Origin: Sphaerolaimus hirsutus
Taxonomy: Eukaryota > Nematoda > Chromadorea > Monhysterida > Sphaerolaimidae
Direction of reading: 5' to 3'
Assembly: GCA_964036195.1 (NCBI GenBank)
Contig: OZ038455.1
Span: 1 to 64,000 of the forward strand
DNA length: 64,000 bases
Below, in pieces: positions 41,740 through 52,900 of the stretch. How positions within the stretch are numbered: the stretch's first letter is position 1; every line of letters starts with the position of its first letter. The position numbers were made by a program, and so were the translations under genes. Under the pieces are notes generated by a model. The model saw only the letters and a list, made by a program, of their open reading frames with translations, was not told the DNA's origin and searched no databases.

Positions 41740-42060
41740 AATATCTGAAATTCACACATTCACACAGTAAAAAGGACTTAAAGTGATCGGGCAATTCACA
41801 CACGATTTTTTCACACGCGGTCCAAGCACCCGACATTCACACATAAACAAATTGGACGCGTATGCGTCTGTGCATTTATTTGACCCCTACGTGAACCTAG
41901 TTTTTTTCACACGTGCAATAATTACCGACATTTATTAGTGTGTGAATTTCCGACGCATATAAACAAATGCAAGGAACAGTGCCCGACAAAAGTAGATTTT
42001 TCACACTCTCCCAAATTCACACAATAATTCACACACCGACATTGGGAGATGCAAGCCTGC
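41740..42060. mobile_element. ATTCACACA-rich element, copy 2
   Basis: Repeated TTCACACA, CCGACATT and ACGCATA words as at 36,600-37,030. Non-coding. Confidence 0.5.
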
Positions 42061-42062
42061 CC

Positions 42063-43110
42063 CAGAGTTGTTAAAAGTGCGCCAGGCTTATTTCGCACAC
42101 AAACCCGTTTCGCACATAATCCCCTTTCGCACATAAGCCCCGTTCGCACAATATGATGAAACCCCGACCGCACATACACCCGTTTCGAACATAATGCTGA
42201 TGCTATGTGCGAAACAGTCCATGTGCGAGACGGGCCTATGTGCGTGTCGTGCTTGTGATGGGCACTCCAACATTACCCCACCCCCCAGCAGCACAACGAG
42301 TTCTCAAGGTTCCAATGAGTTTTCAACATATTTATCACCTTTTTTGGGTGAAAAAAGTGAAAAGTAAAGTGACTTGGCATTTGACTTTTCAGTTTTCAAC
42401 ATATTAAATAAGTGAAAAGTCAAATGACAAGTCACTTTACTTTTCACATTTTCACTTCAAAAAAGTTATAAATATGTTGAAAACACATTTGAACCTTGAG
42501 AACTCGTTGTGCTGCTGGGGGGGGGGGGGGGTAGTGTTGGGGTGCCTTGGGGTCACAAGCACAACTCGCACATAGGCCTGTTTTGCACATAAATAGCATC
42601 AGTTACCGTATATCCTTGATTAAGTCCCCCGCCTCGAATAACTCCCCCTCTCAAATAACTCCCCCCTCTCAAATAACTCCCACTCTCGAATAACTCCCCC
42701 CTGTTAGCTGACTGAGGAAAAAATAACTTCCCCCCTCGAATAACTCCCCCCTCTTTAATCAGTGACGAAGACGTCCATGTATTAAAGACGTTTTTATGTA
42801 TGTTATCTTTATAAAACACATGTATTTTTTGAAGGCTATGTTCACTAGTATTGATTTCATCACATGAATTATTAAAATTCAACCTTTTTCATACAATATA
42901 TTGATACTGGATGTAACCTCACATTCTGATGTAAAAAACTCCCCCCTCGAATAAGTCCCCCTCAAAAAGCTCTGATGAAAAAATTACTTCCCAGGGGACT
43001 TATTCGAGGATATACGGTATGTGCGAAATGGGCGTATGTGCGGTCTGGGTTTCATCCATGTGCGAAACGGGTGTATTTATATGCAAAATAGGTTTTTGTG
43101 CGGAACAGTG
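42063..43110. mobile_element. GTGCGAAAC iteron region with nested CCGTATATCCT MITE
   Basis: GTGCGAAACAG and TTTCGCACATA units flank two G/C tracts and a long inverted repeat (GTTCTCAAGGTTCCAATGAG with its complement near 42,500). A TA-flanked MITE, ends CCGTATATCCTTGA and TCGAGGATATACGG, lies at 42,606-43,017 and splits one unit. Confidence 0.7.
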
Positions 43111-43114
43111 CACC

Positions 43115-43843
43115 CTTGTTAAGAGTACCAAACTTTTTTCAAAGGATGCCTAAGCAAAGTATCTTATTTTTACTCACCCTTCGAGTACAGATAGTGTAAA
43201 GTAAAAATTTGTTACTTTTACTCGCGATTAAACAAGAGTAAAAGTACTTTTTGCCAAGAAAGCGTAAACATGAGTATTTTTTATCAGTAAAAGTGAAAGT
43301 AAAAAACCCAATTTGCAGGAAAACTTAAAAAATAGGATAATGAATATTTACCCTGGAGAACAAGAAAGTGTGTTATTACTATGAAGAAGTATTCTGTATG
43401 AAAAGACGGTTAGCATTTCAAAAAAATTGGTAAAATATTATGGAAAAATACTCTTTCTGTACTCAGAAAAGTTATTCCACTGTACTAAAGTACTCTCAAA
43501 AAGTCAGCGTAAATGCGAGTACAGATATTTTTTCAAGGTATGCGTATGCATAAACTTACTCAGTACTCTTTTTGAGTAAAAGTAAATATGCATTAAGTGT
43601 AGACCAGTGTGTAGAAACAACTGGTATTTTGGAAAACGTAAACATCACGTGCTCAAAACATTCTAAATACCAAAAAAAATCAAAAATTTGAAAACGTTTT
43701 CAAATTTTCCAATCTTTTTTACCATCATTAAACAGTACAGGTAACTAATTTTTTACATTTTCTAAACTCAGGGGTGATAAAAAAGTATTTTGCATATCAA
43801 TATCTTTGAAAAAACACAGTAATTCAAACAACTCTGTCAAGTA
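43115..43843. mobile_element. CAGAGTTGTTAAAA-family element, diverged
   Basis: CTTGTTAAGAGTACCAAACTT at the left, TTCAAACAACTCTG at the right, with TACTCGCG/GAGTAAA interior words and a TTCGAAAA-like fragment. It ends about 30 bp from the MAM gene exon at 43,877. Confidence 0.6.
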
Positions 43844-43876
43844 GTGCAACACATTGGCGAATGGCGATGTTTTCAC

Positions 43877-43931
43877 TGAGCCGCTGCCGTCGCCGCAGCT
43901 GCCGTAGAGCTGTTCCACCGAGACAAATGAA
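43877..43931 (-). CDS. MAM gene exon: domain-closing cysteine
   Basis: Acceptor TTTCAAAG (weak), donor GGCTCA|GTGAAA. SFVSVEQLYGSCGDGSGS supplies the last MAM cysteine and a Gly/Ser linker. Phase 2 entry fits. Small and GC-rich. It could continue further: the downstream part of the gene is not found with confidence. Confidence 0.55.
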
Positions 43932-46900
43932 CTTTGAAATAAATCATAAATGCATCAAACAATGGCAATAACTTATCAACAATGTTCTGTGAGAACAACT
44001 TTCATTGCCCAAAGCGTTTGCATGTTTCACATCATTACATCAGATCACAAAAGGTAGTTGAAAATAAATGAGGCGTCTAATTCTAAAAGTCGACAAGTCC
44101 AAAAAATGTGATTTTGAGTAAATCGCATTTTAAGTTTCAAACCCAATTCCAGGCCTGTGGTGCGTGTCCAATTTGGCTCTCTCATGCTTTTCATTAAGTT
44201 CCATATGTTGACAACAAAGTGTCAAATTTTCAGCCCCAAATCTCAACGTATATGTGAAAAATGGGGTGTCCATAAAATTCCATTCGGTCAGAGCAAAACT
44301 GTTTTGGGGAGGGAAATGGACTTGTCGCCCTCTTGCACGCGAGAACATTTTTGTTCCCGCCCGCGTTGCGCCTCCCTTATGGGAAATTTATGCGCTTCTC
44401 GACTTTTAGAAATCGGTGCCCATAGTGGACTTATCATATTTCTTGCGTTTTTTTCCCATAAAAAAAGGATGCGGAGGATGGACTTGTCGACTTTTAGCCC
44501 AAAACTAAGTGGACTTGTCGACTTCTTGCCCAAATTTTTTGCATTTTTCCCCAAAAATGTCGAATTTGGCACTATGCCATATGGCATGTGAGGTCAAAAA
44601 ATTTATGGAAAATTATGAAAAATGTGCGGAAGTAGCCCCAGATGACGTTTCCGGGCCTAACTCAAAATTTTCATATTTGGACTTGTCGACTTTTAGAATT
44701 GGACGCCTCAAATATAAATACTTGGAAAAAAATCCGAATCTCTGAGTAAAATTTTACCCTACAGATATCAACGTGCACAAATGCAGAAACAAATACACTC
44801 GAACTAATCTCCAAATATACCCACACACACATGTGACAAAATCACACAAAAAACCTGCTCTGGAAGCTCAAGCCAAGCCAACGACAGGGAACACCGAAAC
44901 ATTGACAGCTCTGGCAACTTGCCAAGCGCTTGCTCGTTTGTCACGTGCCATCTTGCTGACAACAAAAGCTCGCCCACCAGCAAACTTATACTTAAAACTT
45001 TGTTTGCAGACACCGCGCTGCCAACTCTACTGGTGACTTTGCCAAGCCCTGTAAAGTGTAAAGTAAAGTGTCAATTGTAAAGTCAAATGCTAAGTAAAGC
45101 GTTAATCGAAACAAAACAGAAAAGATTTTATTACTGAACTTTGCATGACAATTGACAGTTTACTTTGCATTTGACTTTACATTTGACACTTTACTTTACA
45201 CTTTACAGGGCTTGGGACTGTCACCAGGTATTTTTTAATTGTGTGCAAAAGTATGTATTAAGTGCATGCACCACACTGTCAACGAGCTGACAGCTTGCTT
45301 GCCTGTCAGAAAATGTGTCAACTCGCTGACAACAAAAATAGGGGCACTGTCACACTGAGATGCTGCTGCAGCTCTCTGACTAATGCTCACAGCTCGCTAA
45401 CAACAGTAAAAAGTGATTGTCCACTTACTGTCAGCAAGTGTCAGTGTTTTGGTGTTCCCTGTGTATGCCCTACCCCTCTGATTTACCATATTTCTTATAA
45501 TACAATTGCGCTGTTCTATTTTCTTTGTCAACTTTTTTTACCTGATGTTCTATTGGAGATGCCGTTCTATTTCCTTCGCACATTTTTTCAGACATTTTAT
45601 ATTTAAACGCAGTTTGATAGTTGATGCAACATGGGCAGAATTTGAATATCGGAGCATCAATTTGTCACTTAATATCAATATTTGAATGTCTTGAATATTC
45701 TCACAATCCATTTATTATATTTCTGTGTTTTGGCACTCTTCCAACGTAACATCTAAATGTCATTCAATTTGGGACTGCCGTTCTATTGGAGGTGCCGTTC
45801 TATTGGAAGTATGCCATTCTATTACAAGAAATACGGTAATCACATAGTGCATTTGCTTACTGCTCAACATGCAGGCTCAAATGATGTGTCTGGTGAAACT
45901 CCATCATACTTGAGAATCTGGATGTCGTCGATGGCGAACGCGCCCTGGTTGGCGCCCTCGTTCACCAGCAGCAGGTAGATCTGCACCGTTGCGGTGTTCA
46001 TTTGTCCTTGATCAATATGCTGCTTTTTCAAGTGGGGCTAGTGCTGAACGCCCGCGTCGTGGCCAGGGTGTCAAAAAATCTTTTTACGGAAAACGGAAAC
46101 GGAAAATTTTTTCAGCGGCCGGAAAACTGAACGGAAAACGGACAAAAAATTGCACTTGGCGGCAAACGGAAACGGAAAAAAAATTTCAGCAGCCGGAAAA
46201 CGGAAAAAATTTGCCTGCGGAAAACGGAAACGGAAAACGGAAAACGGAAAACGGAAATTTGACACCCTAGTCGTGGCGCTGTTACACCCCCAAGTCAGAC
46301 ACAATTCTGGCAGGTTCAGTGATCAGTGCAAATGTCAAATATCATGCATATTCACAAGTCACGTGCCACTTCCACATCCAGGCCATGTAAAATGTCAAAT
46401 ATCATGAAAAACGTCGAAAGTCATGTGCTACTGGTAGCTTGCCGTTTTGCCATTTGACAGATTACATGATTTGTGAGTGACCCTGGACTGACTTGTTGAC
46501 TTTTATTTGATATTTGGCAAACTTTACAAAGCAAAGAACCTCATGATACATAAGTATGTAATGCATAATCATGAGACTTCTTCACTGGTTCCTCACTTCA
46601 ACCTCTGAACACCCTCCACAACAAAAGACACCATCTGTGAATACCAAAAACAGAGTAAAACTCATGATGAAAGAAAAATATGACAAAAGGCTATGTTGTA
46701 ATCTGGATGAGATTGCGTCAGCACCAAAGAAATAAGTGCATCAATGGCACTGTTTTGAGGCAACATATCTATGAGGTGCCATGTCACTGATGGTGCTTGT
46801 TGCCACACACAGACAAGTAAAATGCTTGTCAAATGCACATGTGATCTGGACTGGAGTGCCCCCTCCCATCACAGTTCAGAGCCGTTACACCTGGTGCCAA

Positions 46901-49900
46901 TCCCAAGCCCTGTAAAGTGTAAAGTAAAGTGTCAATTGTCATGCAAAGTTCAGTAATAAAATCTTTTCTTTTTTGTTTTGATTGACACTTGACTTTACAT
47001 TTGACACTTTACTTTACACTTTACAGGGCTTGGGACTGCCCCCTGACTACATATGCACAGACACATTATGTGGCGTTTACACGGATTTCATGGCTATGAC
47101 AAATCTTTTTTTTAAAGTTCCATAACTCCAGAATAAAGTTCCATATTCACGAGTAAAAGTGGTTGAGTATATATCATACTTAGGTGTAGATGTGTGTGTA
47201 ATTTCAGTTCAATTGGCTTAGTCATTAAATAGTTTTGGACTGTTGAATTTTTTTATTCCGCCGGGCCTGCCGACAGCTTTCCGACAAATCTGATAAAACT
47301 TGATTTTCACGCTGTGACAGTGTGGCAATCACAGATTGTTGTCACACGCAGAATCTGACAGGACGACAAAGTGGTTGATATTTGATAACGAGGCCGATTT
47401 GTCGTCACACATGTAAAATTTGCAATTTTCATTAAAAAAAATCTCTGTGACGACACACATTTTTTGTCGTCACACGAAATCCGTGTAAACAAGCCTTATG
47501 CTTTTTTTGTGATATTTTTGGCAAGTTTACCACCATCATTTTGTCACTTGTGTACCTTCTGTGTGCCTGGTGGAATCTCCACCGAAGTCTCCCTCCATTC
47601 CCTGTCACTGGGGTCAGCTTTGGGGTTCGTTTTGAATGGGCAGTTGCCCGGGTTGTCGAAGCAGATCTCCCCGTGCATGTCATAGGTGGCTTCGTAGTGC
47701 TTGAAGCGCATCACCGCCGGGCCTCCAAAGTTGACATCTTGGGTTTCATAAATCGCAGTATCCCCGGGGTCTTCCAGGTAGGACACCAGGTATGGGTTGG
47801 TGTCAGAACCGTCAGCTGCATGGGGTCAATTGTATCAGCCAAATAGCTTTTTAAGTGTGTCTATTGAGTACGATTGGCCAGAAGAGGTTGCTATGTTAGC
47901 AGGGAAACATAGGTATCCAACAACTCTCTGCCAACTCGCTTTGCAAGGATTAAAAATGGCTACAGCACTACGTGTAGTGCACTCAGATGCTGCACACTGA
48001 CAACTTTCTGCCAACTCGCCACCACACGCGGGCAACTCATTGCCAACTCGCTGTAACATGCTATTGCTGACAACTGACTGCCAAATATTTGTTAGCTAGT
48101 TGGCAGTGAGCGTGTGAACCTGTGGATACCTGTGCTTCTTGCCAATTTGAGAAAATATCACCAAAATCCTGGCAAATTGGCCTTAACAAGATTAGCAACA
48201 AATCGCGGTGCAATTTGATGAAACTCAACACGGTGAAAGTTTTTTTTTTACCCAGAACCACAAAACTCAACTAACATCCATATCTAATTCCAGTGACCTG
48301 GTTCATGTACCTGCCTTGGTGCACCTCCAAACCTTGGATAGCGATTTGAGCCATGTCACTGGGGCCTGTCAATGAGTCGAACCAGCCCTCGCAGTCGCTA
48401 CCTGCATGTTGCTCTCAGCTGCATTTACTTACCGTGTGTTCATGTGCAACAAGGCTGATGAAACAACAACAACTTCAGATGAAACACATACCGTATTTCC
48501 TCGAAATACCCCCCTCGAAATACCCCCCCCCCCCAAAAAAAAAATGGACACTATGAACTTATAACCCCCCCTTGAAATACCCCCCCCCCCCCCCAAATTC
48601 AGTGTATAGAGAACATAAATGACAAAGGCTGCGGTTTGTCATACGGGCAATGCAGAACACACGTTAAAAACGATGGCTCTGTTAAATGTGAGAACAATGA
48701 TTATACGTCTACACACGTATACAAGTCTTTAGAGTCTTATAAACTGGCGCTTTTTGTTGCATTTTTCGACGACTGCTTGCGTTTCAGACGACAATTTAGT
48801 ACTGGGATTTCAAAAAATTTCTGGCAAAATAATACCCCCCCCTTGAAATACCCCCCCCCCCTCGTTTAATTCCCCCTCAACATTCTCACTCTGAAAAAAT
48901 AAACCCACTGGGGGTATTTTGAGGAAAAACGGTATATTTATTTATTGGCTATTTACACAGGTCCCGGTCCCCGGCTGGGACCTGTGTAAATAGCCTTATT
49001 TATTTGCATGAGGAGTGTGGTAAATTTTTCGCAGGTTGATAAATGCAAAAAATTACATATGTGAGGAATTGTGATTTATGTTTCAAGGTGTTCGTCCAAA
49101 AGCCATTATCACACCAACGGATCTGTGGTCTAGATAATTTTATGAACATGTTGAAATCATACAGTTGTTTATTTTATACATCATAAGCAATAGCAACTCC
49201 ATATTTGCTAATTTCTGTTGTCAGTTCCTGAATGTAGACTTTGTACAAACCAGTTCTAGAATTCCACTTTACAACAGCTCAATTTTTCATTCGTCCAGTT
49301 TCTCACTTAGTAATATATTCACACACAACAAAAAATGGGCTCGTGAAGCGCATTGAAGCGATGCGCTTGCACACGCTTCAACCAACATCCTGGGTGAAGT
49401 GTCTTCCACACGCTTCACCTAGCTTCAACATGGGCTACACGCGCATCCAAACATGTGGAAGACACTTCACGGCGCTGGCACTTCCACATGCTTCCCCTAT
49501 GTATACATTTGCGTGGGAGCGCCATATTAAAAAGCGTGAAGTGTCTTCACACAGATTTTCATGATGCTTGTAAACATGCTAGCGTGTTTGGTGAAGCGTT
49601 GGGAAGCCTCAGCGTGAATACACTTCACGACGCTTCACCACACATCCACACCCCATTTTTTGCTGTGACACTAACCAAATTCACAGTCCAAATTGCATGG
49701 CAGCTCTGGTGGCGGCGGCTCAGTGGGCGGGGGTGGGGGCGGCTCGGTGGGCGGCGGCGGGTCGGGGGGACCCGGTCCGGGTCCCGGGTCTGGCGGCGGG
49801 TCCTCCTCCTCTTCACAAGGCTCCAGCTCCACCTGGATGTTGTCGATGATGGCCAAGTCGACGTTCTTCTTGGACACCATGTTCCTGGCCACGATCACTA

Positions 49901-52900
49901 TCTGAAAATATGGCCTTCAATGAAATGCCTCTGTTTATTGTACTGCAGCAGTGGCAACTAAAACAAAAAGTTTAAAATAATGATACTGAACCTAAACAAG
50001 TCGTTTGCAGATTGCAGTAATAAGGCAGTGAGGTTGTACAAATAAACTATGTCATCTGTACAAGACTCTGGATGAACATATTGCACTCATTCAGTCCAGG
50101 CTGGCCGCGAGGTTTCCACGCGTGAAAAACACCCTGCTAAAACAAACGCGCCGAACCCATTTTTGTTGCGTGCATAGAAAATGGGTTTGCTCTCGGTTTG
50201 CCGCGTAGCACATCACGGAGCGTACTTATGTCGCGTGCTCATGCGTTGCAGTGTTATTTCGTTGCAGCGGCTATTAGTCTTTGAGGATTTTTGGCTAGCG
50301 GAATCATTGGATACATGTGATTTGCAATTTTTTGTCTCACATACAATTTATGAGTATTCATGGATTTATTGAGTAAAAATTTTACTCAAAGATGGTCATT
50401 CACAGCAAAAAATGGATCCGTGATGCGTGTGGAAGCGGGCTGGATGCGCGTGAAGCGGCGCGCTTCCACACGCTTCCACACGCTTCCACACGCTTCCACA
50501 CGCTTCCACACGCTTCCACCAACATCACGAGATTCTGGGTGAAGTGTCTTCCACACGCTTCACCTATCTTCACCATGCGCTTCACGCGCATCCAAACATG
50601 TGGAAGACACTTCACGGCTCTGGCGCTTCCACATGCTTCCCCTGCATATACATTTGCGTGGGAGCGCCATATTAAGAAGCGTGAAGTGCCTTCACGCAGA
50701 TTTTCGTGACGTGTGTGGAAGCGCTGGCAGCTTGGTGAAGCGTTCAGGAAGTGTTGGCATGAAGACACTTCCCGACGCTTCACCGCGCATCCACACACCA
50801 ATTTTTTGCTGTGATTATGTAAGTATATGTAACATATGTGTAAAAAATATATGTAAATTGTCATGGTACTGATATGTAAATAAAAAATTATCAGCACTGC
50901 GTGTAATTTTGGGGCATATGAAATGGAGACGTGATGAATTCTGACAATCTGACTGTAAGTCATATTGGGACTGCAACGAAATGGCACGTGGTGGATCAGC
51001 CCACATCATACTACCCGGCAGCAAACTAAATCCACACCAGAAAATGCAACCGCGCGCTTATGTGGTGATCTGGTCTATGTGCACGAAACGAAAACGTGTC
51101 TATGCGCGCAAACTTATGGAGGTCAAATTGACCAGGCGCGCAGAAACGTTTGTTTTAGCACGACACAGATTCTATGTGAACACGTAATGACCTTATCGGG
51201 TATTACTAAGTCATTATCTGGAAAAAATTTAGTGGCTGCACAGTCGGAAGTGCATATTTCCATGAATTCTCTACTGATTTTGATGGTTGAGCACTTAAAA
51301 TGATCAGCATGATGTGGTGATCACTTGAATAAAGCAATAATAATAATATTTATATTGTGACACTTTATTTTCATTGTTTGTTTCAAGTGATGACTTTAAA
51401 AAAAACGAAACCATCGGAATAATGAACCAAAAGTTATTGAGTTTTTCATCATTATATTTTGTTTTTATTATGGAATAATTAATTGTGGAATTTAACACAA
51501 GATATTTCATAACTCCTGCAATTATTTTGTGCATGTGGAAACGTTTTGTTCGACACACAGACGTTGCCTGTTATGGGCGCGCCATTTTTGTGTGCGCGCA
51601 GGGGCTCTGGAGTTGTGTGTCTGTGCACGCGTCAGGCAACCTCTGTTATTGTCGTCGCGCGGAACACGTGTCCACCCAATGTTTTTTTTTATATGCTTGC
51701 ATGCGGAAACGCACACGCAGAACCCTCGCGGACAGCCTGATTTAGTCCTGCTTAACTTGTTGAGTAAAGTATGACTCGAGCATGTTGGCAAATTTTCAGC
51801 ATATCCCAAGCAGCATGAGGTGACCAACGTCGAAGAGTTGTCCGGGGGGCAGGACGGCGGTGACGGGGCCGGGCGCGGCGGCGGGGGGCAGGCGCACGCA
51901 GTGCACCAAAGGGTTCTCCACCCGCGACGGCGTGAACGTGTCCTGGGCGCACACTTCCATCACCACCTCCGCCGTCGACCAGTATCTGTGGCAAATATAT
52001 GCTCAGTGCTAGTAGGTATTATATTTAAGTACCATTACCAGAATACCCAGGTATTCTCTGTGGCAGTGCACAGTGAATCGTTCAACTAATTTCTGACAAC
52101 TCACTGTCAGCTTGCTTGACAAAAATAAAAAAATAGTTGCTGCTCACTGACAGCTGAAGGCAGCTAACTGCCATTTTATTTGGTGCATGATAAAATTTGC
52201 TGACAACCCATGCTGAAACTACAGCATGCTGACAGCTTGTTGCCAACTTGCTGCCACGCGCTGAGACAACCTGACTAAAGAATGAATAGGACATTATTCA
52301 CAGGGGGAAGCACAGCTCCCAGCAGCAACTCGCTGCCAACTAGCTGACAATGCATTGTTCTTTACTGTGTAACTTGCGTCCTTCTTATTCTACAATTTTT
52401 TCCAAAAAAATCTCCAACTGACTGCACTTTGACATTGACAGGGTCATCGGTGCAGCGCACAGTGCACGAGACAAATCTCGCTGACCAGAACTCATTCTCA
52501 GCTTCTCCACCAACTGCCATCAAGAATGGACTTTGATCTGCATATTTGTAAAATAAAATAAGTAGCTTATTAAGTAGCTTATTTAGATACACTCCTGTTT
52601 ACCTCGATCCGCACTTTTGTGATTTTTTTATAAAAAGTTTTGTCGCGCCCCCCACCTAACTTTACAGCGAATTTCATCCCATACAAAAAGTAGCCCAAAG
52701 AGTTGCCTAAATGCCCATTGGGGCACCCCCCATTGTAATGCCATGTGGTAGGGCTCGAAACTCGATTTTTTTCAAACTCGAATTCGAGTCTCAACCCCAA
52801 AATTTTTCTGGTCGAGTCGGCGAGTCGAGTCGGGCCAGTCAGTGAAAAGTCGAGTCGAGTCAGGCAAAAATCTCGAGTCTCGAGTCGAGTCGGATGCGTT

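Larger units (their letters stand above)
49000..52746. repeat. Segmental duplication, copy 1 (four MAM exons)
   Basis: Matches 53,925-58,550 at very high identity, apart from one extra MITE here (50,401-50,813) and two in the other copy. Starts TTATTTGCATGAG; ends CCATGTGG. It holds cassette exons d, c, b, a in plus-strand order. Confidence 0.9.

Noticed and set aside
49455-49961. 168-residue plus-strand Gly/Arg-rich ORF (similar at 55,229-55,624)
   Set aside because: Antisense shadow of MAM exon d and its Pro-rich linker, running into a MITE.
50400-50987. 195-residue minus-strand ORF, the longest in the window
   Set aside because: It spans a CACAGC-end MITE inserted in only one of two duplicated copies. 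The repeated GSVWKRVEAC peptide reflects the 10-bp tandem repeat.
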